From Chrysophaeum taylorii (lineage: Eukaryota; Sar; Pelagophyceae; Pelagomonadales; Pelagomonadaceae), in contig JAQMWT010000456.1 of the NCBI GenBank assembly GCA_029834535.1, forward strand, positions 62,001-126,000: a DNA stretch of 64,000 bases. The letters run 5' to 3'. Of this stretch, positions 9,347 through 22,437 are shown piece after piece. A program made the translations under genes and the position numbers. Position 1 is the stretch's first letter. Each line of letters starts with the position of its first letter. A model generated the notes under the pieces. It was not told the DNA's origin. It did not search any database and saw only the letters and a program-made list of their open reading frames with translations.

Positions 9347-12300
9347 GACCATGTCGGTCGCAGCGAACGAGTGCATCTTGCATTCTCTACACGGTCCGGA
9401 CAAGCCGTGCGCGCCCTGATCAAGCGCGCCGACAAGGAATTCCAGAAGGACCACTGCCGTGGGGAAGTTCCCCGGCCGGATACGCTAGTCGTCGGAAGTG
9501 ACGACGCGCGATTCGGTGCTAGCCGACGCGCAACCCGGGTACCGCTGCCGCAGGCGAGCGGAGTGAGATCGCAGCTCACTGAGGCATTGATTGCCGGGCA
9601 GAGACGAATTCTGCCGCCCACCGGACTGATAGATCGGTCGGTGGAAGACGCGCGCGACGACGATATTACGCGTGTCGTGGACGAGTCGAAGTCCCAGAGT
9701 CGAAGGAGCACGAGAACGACGACGACTCACCCATTTTGGACCCGCTCTGATCTCGGCCGACTAGAACGAGCCAGAGCCGATATGGAAGACGATGATGCTG
9801 CCGACGCGCAGATGCGATATGACGAACCGCCAAGCCGCCAGGATGAGACGAACGAGGGGGACGATGATGATGATACTGATGATGAGGAAGAGGAAGAGGA
9901 GCTGAACTACAACGGCGAGGAACCGCCGGGAGTGCCGCCGGCGAGACAACCGGCAGCCCATCCAGAACGTGCGCGAGATGATGAACCACCGAACGTTGAA
10001 AAGATTTACAAATCCCAGTTACGCGAGATACGCCGAGAAAATAAGCGCGCACAAGAAATCCTCATCCAGCTGATAGAAGAAGAAGAGATACGGCGTGGAT
10101 GGCTACACCAGAAGAAGATAAAAATAATGCAAGAGCAAATGCGGCACGAACACGCTCGATTAGATAAGATACACGAGCAAGTACGATGGTTGACCCGCGA
10201 AAGGGATGAGTTGCGTACGCCGAGTCGCTCGAGGCGAGCGAGCAGTCTTGAGGGAGAATTCCGACCCCCGGAGGTACCGCCGCCCACGCGAACGCGAGCG
10301 GAAGTTAGGAAGCCGCGCGACGACGACGACCGTCCGAGATGACCGAAACGACGTTAAACTACGAGCAAGAGCAATCCAAGTCGAAGGAGCTCACGCGCGA
10401 CGACGACGACGAGTCGTCCGAGATGACCGAAACGTCGTTAAACTACGAGTAAGAGCAATCCAAGTCGAAGGAGCTCACACAAACCAAAATCCCCACAGGA
10501 TCGGAGAATCTGACCGAAACGTCGTTAAACTACGGGCCGAAGCCAACAACCGCGTCTGACCCGGTGTCACCGTTGGTGGCACGATATGATTTGTCGTCAG
10601 CTAACACAACCCTTGGTTTTGACGACGCGCCGGAGTTATGTGTGAATCCGATTTACGAGCCCCGTGCAGCCGATGACGCCCACAGGAATAGACCCGCCGC
10701 TGCTACGCTCGATGCTATGAGTCTACCTCCGGACATTCAAGTGGATGGCACTTCGTCTCCACGATCGATCAACGATGCGTCGCAGAGGACTACCTCGAAT
10801 GATAAGCGCGCACCTGTCTACACACCCATCGAACGTCACGTGCCCTTTGGTGGCCATTTTTCGACAGATATGACGTCGGGGACGACGCCTTCTTCTTTTG
10901 CACGCCCCCCCGACGAACCGATTACAGACGAACCGATTACCGACGTTTTTGCAGACGTTTGTGCAGATGTTTTATTCCCTTTGACGATGGCAGACATTTC
11001 GTGTGCCGACATTTTTAGTGACGAGGCGATTGCCGATATTCTAAGCGATGGAGTGGATGATAGGCCGAGTGAAACGGCCGAGAAAGTGAATACGAAAGCG
11101 GAAGAGGTGAAGAACCTTAAAACGCATGAACGGCCTTTGGAGCTCTGTGAAATCCCTGGCGTATTACTCACGAACGAAGAGTTCAAAGATTTTCAGCCTG
11201 CATATGATGATGGCCGTGTGATAAAGAAAGATCCCGAACATACTATGAGGGATGAGTATAGCTGCCGCCCGGAATCGAATTTGGATGGGACGATCAGCAT
11301 GGATAAGAGGAAGATGAACGCACCGACGATGTGGATACGAACTCACTGTTTCCTGAGGAAGAAACCGCCAGAGCGGAAAGAAGTTCGATTCCGACCCCGA
11401 GGCATGGATTTATTCGCCAACGGAGAGTTAATTTACGTTTGGTCGGAGTTTTGTCAAGAAGACGACGCATGTGTCGATGTTCCGATAGACGAGACTATTG
11501 AGACAGTTCGGATAGGCTTGGGAGCACCAGTTGCCTACAGGGACGATCCAGAGGTACTAGGACCTGCCGAACTGACGCCAGAGAGAGACAAAGATAACAA
11601 GAGCCCTAGTCGAAGTTCGCACCGGCACAGACGACGCCGATCGCGCGACGACGAATACGACGGAGGCCGACACCAATATAATTTGGGTTTTTTGAGCGCT
11701 ACGCTCGCGTTTGCGAACACTTGCGGTCAACAGTTACCATTAGGAGTGATGGTGTACCCGAACACGGACACCCGCACCGACGACGCAGCCGACGCCCTTG
11801 CCGCGGCCGCATTCGAAGATCTTGCTCGCCCGCCGATGGACGAGCCACCCAACGACGTGCTGACCGAACGTCGGTCTTTGGCACAGATTTATGGGGAGAT
11901 GTCGAGCGATGAACTCGAAGAGTCGAGCGATGACCTCGAAGCTCCACGATACTGGGAAGACGATTCAGATTCGGAAGATGAAGAAGCTACACCTTGTGAA
12001 CCAGTGTCCGCGATAAACGTTATTTGACGAGTCGTCCACGGACGACCCACCGTTTGTTGTTGACGAGGAAGCCCTCGACGCTATCGGCCTATCTTTGGAC
12101 CTTCCAAAGACGACCTTTAGCGACCGGACTGGCTGTGAACCAGACACGGATTTCTGCAGTGATAGCACGGATGACCATTCGACGGATGAGACGATGACCA
12201 TCACGAGTGATGCAGACGACGATCTTACGATAGAGTTGACGTCGGGGACGACGCCATCTTTTCCTGCGGACCCCCCCGGAACGGTTTCGGTTACTACGGA

Positions 12301-12799
12301 TCGAGCCACGGATACGACGCCGGACGAAAAGGATAGACTTAAGAAGAAGATTAGCAGCGTTCTGGATTGGGACGAAGAACTCGGAACTTCTTGCTAAAGA
12401 AGCCACCAGAACAACCGCTCAGCTACGAACTCGAAGCCGCAGCCGATACGGAACCGATCGCCGATGATAGGGGTGATCAACCAACGACGAATGAATCTAC
12501 GGATGCATTCTGGAAAGACGAAATGAATGAGTTATGGGAGGGGTCCTTTGCTTCCGAGAACTACGAAGATCAGGATCCCCTACCAGCACTGATTCCCTCC
12601 GAGATTGTCTTGGAGGAAGAGCGGAAGCCGCCCGATAAAGAGGCTGCCGCGAGCGTTACGTCGATGACGCCAACAACAGATGATACGAGAGCTCAAGCCG
12701 CGGTATCGACGCCCAACCCCGGAGATGAGCGAGTCAGAGCCCAGTGTGCTCACGCCGCGTTGACGCCGCGAGACGGCAAGACGATCCAAGATGATTTGA

Positions 12800-13200
12800 T
12801 TACCCTGAGTTGTTTGGATACGGGTACTCTTACGTTTATGGCCTGTCACATCTACAGGAATCGTGACGGACCGAAATTCTCGACGACCATCGGTGTCGAT
12901 GGAATGGCAGATGTTTCTTATATTTGCCGAGAAATGGTCAGAAAGTTGGCCAAAGATAAGCTGATTTTCGATGAAAGCGAACTTCCGATTAAGCGCAAGC
13001 TGTACGGATCGGGGTTGAATTCGACGACGATCTTTCGTTGGATCGCGATTCGGGTTGCTCTCGCCGACAACATCGCCGCCCCCATTGTCGCTATTGTGGC
13101 CGATACGAACTATCTGTTCCTGTTGGGAGGGCGCGATATACGAGTTTTAGGAGCCGTCGTGGACTACCCCCACGATCGGATCTGTTTTTATCGAACCCAA
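12800..13200 (+). mobile_element. Retropepsin-like region of the Gypsy element (approximate)
   Basis: The segment contains IGVDGMADVSYICREMV and, further on, YLFLLGGRDIRVLGA, like the catalytic-Asp loop and the hydrophobic-Gly-x-Asp box of Gypsy aspartic proteases. The usual DTG/DSG triad is not clear, so the assignment relies on position before RT and on the second box. Fossil element; boundaries are rounded. Confidence 0.5.
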
Positions 13201-15399
13201 GTCGTCTACGGGCACAAGAAGATTAAAGTTAAGGATGAACGAGTCGATGCACCCATCGTGACCTTTCGATCTATTTACGATCGAGACCCGATAACCGTAC
13301 CGATTTACTATCATCAACACGATGCCTTTCGGAAGAGTCTCGACCTGGTCAAGACTCGAGTTTACGCTCATTTGAGCACGATTAAAGATCTCCGAAGCCC
13401 GCCGCCGGAACGAACGGTAGCCTTGGCTACGCGGGGACATGCTACAACCAAATTCTCCCCAGCTCAGGGAGAAGACGCGCGAGGAGTAGTGGCTTACGCT
13501 GCGCGCACGCTTCAAATCGAGCCCGGTCGAACTTACAATCTACCGGTTATTTTGTCGACACCTATGTAAATGGGACAGGTTTTCGTCGCTACGTTTGCTG
13601 AGAACGAGCAGTTGGGAGTTGTCGAAGGAATGTGTTCTTCTTGCGAAGAGCACGACCGGTCCGCTGCTCGGGTTGCGGTTACTGCCGCGGAAGAAGTGCC
13701 GACGGTCGTCACTCAAGGCGAAGTCCTCGCGATTGGCGATATCGTTCGGTACGAAGATGAGTTGAACGTTTCTACGATCAACGAACTTACGAAAGAATGT
13801 GAAGAAGGATACGACAAGGGGAACTCTTTCACCGTTTGTGTCGCTAGTCACTCGACGCGCTGCGACGAATCTCCCCCGCCGATGCTGCTGAGCACGGCGC
13901 AGAAGGACGCTACGACCGCTGTTGCGGAGAAGTCCACCCTCAAACGACCCGAAGGCAACGACGATTTCGCTCGAAGGTCGGAAGAAGACGAAAAGAAGTG
14001 CCGCGAGATCACCGAAGCGGAGATCCGCCGCCGATACGAAAAGGCTCAATGGCTTCCAATCACTTATAGCAAAGTGGTGATGCTGTTCAGTGGAGCCGGA
14101 GGCAGCACTTTAGGTCTCCAACGAGCCAACGAAATGTGTGGGACGTCGTTTCGAGTCGTGCTAGCACTCGATGTGTCGGATACTGCCAACCAGATGCCCC
14201 CCTGCGTACACTCCGCTCTTTGCAACTTGACTTCCAGAGATGCTGGCAAGGGAGTCACCGCCACCCACTGGACGATGAAATTATGCAAGATGGCTGGTTT
14301 CTTCATGTGGTTGATAGAGCAGGAGGCCTCGATTATTTCTTACGTTGCACGTTTGCACCCTTACGTGTACGTCGTCAATTTTTACGACATAACGCCCAGT
14401 TTGATGAGCTATCGCGTGCGATTGTTGGTTTCCAGCCATCCGCTCCATTTGCGCGCAGTACCAAAGACTTGCAAGAATATGCAGCAAGAGTTCGCCGCCG
14501 CGCTTGGCTACGCCGACAAACGACATTTACTTCAGATGAACAATTTAGGATCATCACGAGCCGCGACAGACGCAGTTTATACCGTTACGCGTGTCCCGCT
14601 TCGCCGCTTCGCGTAGGACCGCACCGTTCTGATTACAGATCTCCGAATCTGAAAATGACATCGGAGTTGCTGACAATGCCCCTTGATTTTGATTGGGCCG
14701 GCTTCTCCAGGACGACCTCGTTGAAACACTTGGCGTCCGTCGTACCACCAGACACGATGATCTTATTAGTTCTCGATCTGCACAACTCTGTGACCAAGGA
14801 TTTTCACCTGAGCGGCGAAACTTTGCCGTCCGCGTTGAGTCCTGCAGACCGACCGTTTGATTATTATTTGCAAATTGATGAAACCGCCCTTCGTCACGTA
14901 CAAGTTCCGCTCTTAAACACGCGCACACATGTCGTAAGATGGGTGTCGACTGATGATCTTCAAGATCGCACCAAATGGAAACCTCCAGAGGTACCGTTGA
15001 TTCCGCCTGCAACAGATGAGCCGGGGACGTCTCATGCTTCTTCTGCTGCCCCCCCCCGACAACCAAATTTGGACGTTCCGCCAGATCCTGAGCGAGACCG
15101 GGAACCGAAGATTAAGAGTGAGCCGAAGGTTCGTGTCAAAGGCGAGAGGATCAACAAAAGCCACCCGGAAGTGAAGCTAAAATATGAGAAAAAGTTTGAT
15201 GTGCCATGGAAAGATGCGCCGCGCGATGCTGAGGGTGTACCGCTGCCGCAAACTCCTGAGCATGTCAAGGATAATGAAGTCATGAAAATTCGAATTCCTA
15301 CGAAGGAAAAAGTTGATAAAGTTGCTCAGAACTTGGGAATTCCTGACAATCCGCACTTAGACGACGAGGCGAAACTGAAGCTTCGTCACTGTGCGCAAT

Positions 15400-16850
15400 A
15401 TTCTTGGGCCTTTTTCGACCCGATTATGAGACCTGTGGACTCGCCTCCGGTGTCTCTACGATTCAAAGACGCGAATCCGCGACCGATTAAGATGACGCCC
15501 TACCGATTGACGCCTGCGAAGCTCGATTGTCTCCGCAAGCAGATCAGCGAGTGGTGCCGGGATGGAGTCATTCGTCCGGCCAACTCACCTTGGGGCTTTC
15601 CTGTGTTGATGCTTCCGAAGAAAGGAGCTGAGATTGGAACGTCAAACGCGTTCCGTGCTGCAGTTGACTTACGTCAGCTCAACGATCAATTGGTCCATGA
15701 CAGTTGGCCGAACATTCGACAAGATGATGCTTTAGCTTTTCTCGCCATGCGACGATGGCGGACATGCATTGATATTAGATGGGGATACCACAACCTTCGT
15801 CTGGATCCGACAGCGCAGGACGCTGTCACGATGGTTAGCCCACTTGGCGCTCATAGTTTCTTGCGATTACCTCTAGGTGTGAAGACGGCCGGAGCTCTTT
15901 TCTGCAAGCAAATGGCGAGCGACCTTTCGAAATGGATGTATCGAGACTTGGTTGCGTTTGTTGACGATATTATGATGGGATCCGACGATCTTCATCGACA
16001 TTTACAAGTCTTGATCGAAGTGATGTGTCATTTGGCACAGAGAGGGTACAGCGGTCGAACCGCGAAGTTCCGCCTTCTCAAGGATGATATAGAATTTCTG
16101 GGACACATTTCTACCCCAGAAGGCCTGAAGCCGAATCCGAAGACGCTGGAAGCACTGCAGAAGATGCCGATTCCAGGTACTTTACCGAATACTTCCCCGA
16201 AGACCCAGATACGCTCTTTCATCGGCATGTGTAATTACTGCCGGCGATATGTGAAGGGCTACTCGAAGATCGTGGAACCGCTGAGACGATTATGCCTCGA
16301 CGGTGTAAAGTTCGAATGGACGCCCGAGTGTCAGAAAGCTCGGGATACGATTATTGAAGCTCTGGTTGATTCCAGAGGAGTCTACCACCCCGATTATGAT
16401 CTGCCTTTTCAGATCCGATCCGATGCTTCCAAGGATGGACTTGGAGCATATTTTTTCCAGATTGTCGAAGTCAAGGACGATGCCGGAAGAGTGACTCGAG
16501 AAGAACGAGTGATTGAATATTGGAGCCGAGCTGTGCCGAGGGAGATGCGCAATTATGAGCCCCGTCGGTTAGAGCTGCTGGCAGTTATACTTTCCCTAGA
16601 GCACTTTCGAGCCTACATCGAAGGGCACCGGACTGTTTTGCAGACCGATCACCGAAATTTGACGTTTTTACGTAAGGCGACGCACTCGTCTGGGCAGCTT
16701 GCTCGTTGGGCGATGCGCCTTGCCAATTTTGACCCTGAACTTGGTTACGAGCTGGGAAAGTCACCGGGAATGAGTATCCCTGACTGCCTTTCCCGCAACC
16801 CGATAGATCATGTCATCGAGACTGACGAGTCTGGAGAACCTTTGAACCAC
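15400..16850 (+). mobile_element. Reverse transcriptase and RNase H region of the Gypsy element (approximate)
   Basis: Recognised by PIKMTPYRLTPAKLDCL, GVIRPANSPWGFPVLMLPKK, RLPLGVKTAGALFCKQM, the FVDDIMMGS catalytic box, then FIGMCNYCRRYVKGYSK and RNase H signatures SDASKDGLGAYFF and TDHRNLTFL. This is textbook Ty3/Gypsy RT-RH. The same region at 24.1-25.5 kb in the second copy is almost identical. Confidence 0.9.
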
Positions 16851-17279
16851 GCTTATTTGGTGTTCCAAGAGCTTCCCCGACCTGTTGATGACCGAGGAGT
16901 TCCCACCTCCGGCTGCCACTTCATAATGTCGTTTGTCACGACCGAAATGCCGGAAGACGAGGAAGAAGATCCTGAAAAGGATCCGATAAAATTGGCTACG
17001 TCTCACGCTACGAGACAACGTCGGAAGAACCGTGCGCGCGATGAGCCGCAGATCTTCAAGGACGTAGCCGCTTACAAAGATTATATCGATAAGATACCCG
17101 ATAATATGACGCTCGCTGAGATCGCACGTGAGCAAGAATCTGATGCTACTTGCGAGGATATTCGCCACCGAATGGCCCAAGGTCAGACGCCGCGACGCTC
17201 CCGAGCGAACGAACGATTCGAAGTTGTTAAAGGCGCTCTTTACCGCATTTCTGCTGATTTGCACCCGATGATTGTTGCA

Positions 17280-18400
17280 CCTGCTACGTTGCGCAAGCGC
17301 ATTATTCGACTCTACCATGACACTCCGGTTAACGGTGGTCATATGGGACGTCACAGTACCGTACGGGCTATCTAAGAACGATTTTGGTGGCCCCACATGT
17401 CGAACGAAGTTGGAGTCTTCATTGCTGAATGTTTAGTTTGCCAGAAAGCTCGGACGCCGGAGCCGAAACGAGCTGGACTTCTGCAGCAGCCCGTCTACGA
17501 TGGTGATGGTGCTGTTCTCTGCATGGATTTATTTGGACCCTTGCCCAGCGCGGGTCCCGAGACGTATCTTCTAGTATTTTTTGATCCGTTCTCGCATTTC
17601 TTGATTCTGGATGTTTTGAACGATAAGACTGCTGAGTCTGTCCTCGAGAGTCTTTAGTCATTAACATTCTCCTCAAGGGCTACTTGCCCCAGATGATTCG
17701 TACCGACTACGGTAAAGAGTTCGTGAACAAGTTGATGCGCGAGTTTTGCCATCTCTTTAACACCCGATACCAAACTACGATTCCTTATCATGCCCAGTCG
17801 AACCCGGCTGAGCGTGTTAACCGATTTATCAAGGCCTTCCTCCGTGCTTGCCTTCAGGGCCGGAACATCACGGATTGGCCCGACTTTGCTCATTATATTG
17901 CGTTTTGTTATAACCGCAAGTTTATTCCAGGCACGCAGATTTCACCCTTTATGCTGCGCCTGAACCGTCAGCCGATGCTGCCTACTGACTACACGCTTAT
18001 GGACTTTGATACGCGATTGTTGCCGAAGACTCGCTCTGATGCCGTCGCCGAAACTCGTGAACGATTGAAGTATTATACGAAGATCGTCCGCGATGCTCGT
18101 GATAAAGCTTTGAAGAAACAACGACTGGCTTACAATGCCGATCATGTCGATGTTGAATACAAGGAAGGATCGCACGTTTTGCTCTATATTCCTTTCCTTC
18201 AGAACGAGCTTCGACCGGAATGGCGAGGACCGTTTATTATGAAGGAACGCCTTTCCCCGGTCACCTATAGGATTGAGTCTCTCGACTCTCCGCCCGAAGA
18301 ACGACGTGCTCATGTTAGTCAGATCACGCCTGTGATGGTACCTTCGATCGTTGATCAAACCGTCCGCAAACCCGAAGAAACCTTCCGTGATGATTATCAG
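17280..18400 (+). mobile_element. Integrase region of the Gypsy element (approximate)
   Basis: An HHCC finger is visible (LYHDTPVNGGHMGRHS, then CLVCQKA), followed by the catalytic core with MDLFGPLPS, RTDYGKEFVN and NPAERVNRFI supplying the D, D and E positions, and a GPF-type C-terminal segment (RPEWRGPF). Family-typical order after RNase H. Fossil element. Confidence 0.85.
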
Positions 18401-18860
18401 CACGGTAAGTTTGTTGTTTTCCGGATTCCTGACCGGAAGCGCTCTGATTGGCGCAAGAAGATTTATGTTGCTGAAGTTTACGAGCCTTACGATTATCAAA
18501 ATGATCGTGTTGCTCTACATTTCTACTCCAATTTGGGTCCGAACGATGATGTCGCTTATTTCAAGCCGACCTCTCACCTTTCGCACCGCAAACTCAAGCC
18601 CGAGTTCAAGGACGTTGAAGGTCGAAGTTTCACCGACAAGTCCAGAATTTCCTCCAACACAACTCCTTGCGTCACGGATTTCGCTCCGCACGAGATTGAT
18701 GTGTTGATCCCTAAGTTTACTTTACGCAGTGGCCGAGTTCCTGAACCGGTCATCACCCGCGTTTACCAGAAGATTCGTTAACGACATGCTCGTAAGGCGA
18801 AGCCGCGCTCCTCGCGCTAGCACCTCGCTGGGGCAGCTCGAATTCTTACCAGGGGAGTCC

Positions 18861-19173
18861 TGTGGCGGCAACTCCCGCCTCATGAGGCTTACCCCTCTTC
18901 TAGGGCCCCCCTTATCAGGGGCACCCTACTCCGTTCTGATGATGTCAGTTTTCTCTATGACATCATCCTCCCTGATTTCTGTGATTCAAGTGTTCTTAAT
19001 CATAAAGCAACACCCGATCCTCAAGTTGTGAGGACCAGGCACGGAAGTTGTTTGTGGTTGTGTGGCGGGAGAAAGGCCATCCTCGTCCAGTGACTCCATC
19101 AAGGGCACGGACGCGAGCGGCGAGCCAGGATTCGAAGGCACGCCAGGTAGGCCTAAATTCTCCTTACGCCTCA
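18861..19173 (+). repeat. Gypsy element 3' LTR
   Basis: 313 bp matching the 5' LTR. A purine run (AGGGGAG, ~18851-18857) just upstream is a polypurine-tract candidate. Followed by the AAGCC target duplication and the resumed unit 2 sequence. Confidence 0.9.
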
Positions 19174-19620
19174 AAGCCTGCAGTCTCCCGCCAGGTTCTG
19201 TTGTGCAGCACCGCGGTCCGCTGAGCTTCTGCCTGGACACGCCTATCAAGAACCTCGTTTCGAGCTCGGCCACAATCCTCCGCTCAGCTAGCTGCTGCTT
19301 GGCGTAGTGCGCGCTGCTGCTTGGCGTAGTACCCCGCAAACGCGCCCCGGGGCACGTGCGACGACACCCCTGTGTCCGCATGGTACCATCTCATTCCGCC
19401 TCTGTCCCGCTCGCGCGTCAAAGGTGCGCAGGCTCTCGTGCGCGGGCAGGCCAGCGACGCATTCGTCGCATAAGAAGTGCGTGTTCGAGCTCTCCACATC
19501 GACCGCGGCGTTGTCGTCGCTCAAGACGCGCGTCCTACGCACTTCCTTTTCTGCGCAGCTTTGTCAGCCAGGATCTCGTCGCTCGCCATGAAGAATGTCG
19601 AGGCTTCGAGTGCATCGCGG
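19174..19620 (-). pseudogene. Second RING-like gene on minus strand, unit 2, decayed and split by the Gypsy insertion
   Basis: Same minus-strand remnants as in unit 1 (SNTHFLCDECVAGLPAHESL, RGGMRWYHADTGVSSHVPRG, RRIVAELETRFLIG), again in more than one frame. The Gypsy element separates the body from its C-terminal part, which lies at about 8825-9007 on the other side (ending near the RISP-like tail ...DISPFLTRQLE). This shows the element landed inside this minus-strand gene. Family assignment is tentative. Confidence 0.35.
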
Positions 19621-19683
19621 CGGGCCAATGGCCATGGCGAGACGCGTTCGCGCACAATATTGCACCCAGCGTGGCGGCGCCAT

Positions 19684-21573
19684 GCAGTCAAGCTCCTTGG
19701 CGCATCAAGCCTTTATTTTGCTCGTCGAGCGCTCGCCGCGCCGTGCCGTTGTCACCTGCGAGCGCGTTCGCCAGGCAGGTACGGCGCGGGAAAACATCAG
19801 ACGCCGCCGTGCGCTTGTGCTCGCGATTCTGGCCCACTGTATCCGGGCGCCCCCGCCCGCGTGCCTCTTGTCATCGTGATCAACGTCCAACGAGAGCGCC
19901 GACTTTTTTTCTTCTCCAAGTTGCACGAGAACACTGTCGCTCATGGCCTTGCCGCAATGTACAGTGGCTGGGTGTTCGGAGGATCGATCATCAGGGTCGT
20001 CGCAGTCAAGAAGTTTGCGCGAGAAAGAAGCCGCGCTGCCATCGTACGTCCCTTGGCGGCGAACGTCGCAGTCAGTGGTGCTCGCGGTCTGAAGTCGCCG
20101 CGCGCACGCGCGACGACCTGGATGCAATCTTGCCACGGAGTTCTGTTCTGTGCCGTTTCTTCGGTCGACTCTCCAGCGGGGTTCCCAAGAGTAGGTGGCC
20201 TCCGGGCACTGTACGTCGGTCGCTCGAGTCCCCAAAGAGCTGGGCCACTGGAAGACAGCCGACTACCGCCGCCAATCTTCGACTCTCGGCCGACGGAAAC
20301 GAAATTCGTATGTGCCAGTATAGCGGCGTCAGACCGGCCTGCGCTTGTGCCTAGCCACGTTTTAGTATCTTTTATCGTAGCGCGTGGTAGGTCACATCTA
20401 GCTACGGGTACTTATCTCCGCCCGTCAGGCACATCCCTCCTACCCCACAAACCCACCCACATCTAGCTACGAAGCTAAGTAGCCACGCGCTATCGTGTTG
20501 CGGACTCGAGAGTGGGACGCAGAGGTAGTCGTCAAAGTGCCCACGGGACTCGTCCGCCACAGTCTCATCTCTGCGCAAGAGCGACTCGACGCACTCTCGG
20601 TGCAAGCGAGGTATCTCCGTGAGCACCGAGATCGCAGGCTTGGTCTAGCAGTCGTCGTCGTCAATCGCGGCCGCATCACGTTTTCTCCGACAATTGAGCT
20701 CTGGCGCGTCGTGTGGAAGCATTGAAACAGCAACGGCGCAGGCCGCAGCAGGCTGCAGAGCGTGTGGAAGAAGGGGCCAGAGTACAAAGCAACGCCTGGA
20801 CAGCGAAACCCCACGAGTCGCGACGTCGCCAAAATTGTTTAATCGAGCACCTGCACATTCCGAAGCGGCCGCGCGCTTCGATGGACGAACCGAGTTTAAG
20901 CGGTCGCAGCCTCGACATAAAGCTGCCTCCACCGCCGACGAGCAGACCGATCGATCAGGTCTTGAGCGCGTCTGTTCCAGAATTCTACCATCGAGCATCG
21001 TGCGCGGCGCTTGCGCTCGATCGTCCCGATCTCCGCGATGATCGTTCGAATCGAGGGAGAGCGCGTGTCGACGAGGTGCGCGGCCTCAAAGCCCGACTCT
21101 TCTCGTGGGCAAACGGTTCTCCATTGATCAAGGCGTCGCGGACTAGACCCTCGAACGCTTCGAGGGCGCAGAGTTCCCAGCAACGAGCGCCTCGCGCGTC
21201 CATGTCCTCTACCGCGACGCGTCCAAGTCGAAAGCTCCACGAATCCCAGGACAAATCTGGGCACAAGGACTCGGAACAGCAAACAGCGACGTCCCAAAGC
21301 TCGTGGACCGACGCAGAGAACTCGTGTCGAACTTCTTGTGGCCAGGGACGCACTTCGACGAACCGCTCGAAAAGGCATCGCCGAGTGTCGGCCGCGCCCG
21401 CCGTCCGAGTCATATCTCTCAACATCACACCGCGCGGCCTGCCAACATCTCTCAGACAACATATTGATATTTTAAGATAGCCCGCGCAAGGGCGCTTGGC
21501 CTATGTGGCGCTTGGCCTATGCGGCGCCTGGCGCGCGCCATCGACCAAGCCCAAAGAAGCACGGACGAGAGAG
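19684..21573. other. Unit 2 right half, no supportable gene
   Basis: Near-identical to 5801-7695, including the 51-bp sequence between 14-bp repeats (20393-20406 and 20458-20471). Open frames here match those of unit 1 and are treated as chance frames for the same reasons. Confidence 0.45.
20393..20471. repeat. 51-bp dispersed sequence flanked by 14-bp direct repeats (unit 2)
   Basis: Same structure as at 6515-6593: CACATCTAGCTACG on both sides of 51 bp. It was inherited with the duplication of units 1 and 2. Confidence 0.75.
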
Positions 21574-22330
21574 ATGTTCGATCCGTTGGACGCAGGTCTT
21601 TCTGGAACAGGGATGTTCAATGTTCCGACGTGCTAGTCTTACGAGAAATCCTATATTACTTTGTATGGAAGGCAGTATGTTCGTAAACTTCTTCTTTGAC
21701 GTCAAGGCAACTACACTAGGTAGTCCAAACAACAACAACAACAGACAGACAGATCCCGCGCGAAACCATGCTGCTGAGCACGGCGCAGAAGGACGCTACG
21801 ACCGCTGTTGCGGAGAAGTCCACCCTCAAACGACCCGAAGGCAACGACGATTTCGCTCGAAGGTCGGAAGAAGACGAAAAGAAGTGCCGCGAGATCACCG
21901 AAGCGGAGATCCGCCGCCGATACGAAAAGGCTCAATGGCTTCCAATCACTTATAGCAAAGTGGTGATGCTGTTCAGTGGAGCCGGAGGCAGCACTTTAGG
22001 TCTCCAACGAGCCAACGAAATGTGTGGGACGTCGTTTCGAGTCGTGCTAGCACTCGATGTGTCGGATACTGCCAACCAGATGCCCCCCTGCGTACACTCC
22101 GCTCTTTGCAACTTGACTTCCAGAGATGCTGGCAAGGGAGTCACCGCCACCCACTGGACGATGAAATTATGCAAGATGGCTGGTTTCTTCATGTGGTTGA
22201 TAGAGCAGGAGGCCTCGATTATTTCTTACGTTGCACGTTTGCACCCTTACGTGTACGTCGTCAATTTTTACGACACAACGCCCAGTTTGATGAGCTATCG
22301 CGTGCGATTGTTGGTTTTACTAATCGACAG

Positions 22331-22376
22331 ATGTTTGTCTGTTTGTTTGTCTGTCTGTCTGTCTGTCTGTTTGTCC
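22331..22376. repeat. TTTG/TCTG microsatellite at the left end of the Helitron-like insertion
   Basis: A run of alternating TTTG and TCTG tetranucleotides, within the first 60 bp of the insertion. Confidence 0.85.
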
Positions 22377-22389
22377 CTCGATTTAGGGT

Positions 22390-22437
22390 AAGGATCAGGT
22401 AGGCGCGAGAGTAGGGATCAGGTAGACGCGAGAGCTA
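22390..22437. repeat. Short direct repeat in the Helitron-like insertion
   Basis: GGATCAGGTAGRCGCGAGAG occurs twice in a row, separated by a few bases. It may be subterminal repeats of the insertion. Confidence 0.7.

Larger units (their letters stand above)
9008..19173 (+). mobile_element. Ty3/Gypsy LTR retrotransposon, full length with both LTRs, broken
   Basis: About 10.2 kb with LTRs of ~313 bp at each end (TGTGGCGG to CA) and a 5-bp target duplication AAGCC. Parts in order: a gag-like region with an acidic stretch and a coiled coil (~9.8-12.0 kb), a retropepsin-like region (~12.8-13.2 kb), a linker with a methyltransferase-like motif (~13.9-14.4 kb), reverse transcriptase (~15.4-16.3 kb, FVDD active-site box), RNase H (~16.4-16.8 kb), and integrase with an HHCC finger and DDE core (~17.3-17.9 kb). 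The PR-RT-RH-IN order is diagnostic of Ty3/Gypsy. The LTRs differ at roughly ten of ~313 positions, about 3 percent, so this insertion is older than the Copia elements in this window. The coding region is broken, with roughly half a dozen breaks. It is treated as a fossil. Confidence 0.92.
7696..21573 (+). repeat. Tandem unit 2, interrupted by a full-length Gypsy element
   Basis: The second copy runs 7696-9007, is interrupted by the LTR element 9008-19173, and resumes at 19174-21573. The left part holds the intact RING gene; the right part matches unit 1 from the AAGCCTGCAGTC site onward. The 5-bp sequence AAGCC occurs on both sides of the element (9003-9007 and 19174-19178) and once in unit 1, as expected for a target-site duplication. 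Confidence 0.85.
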
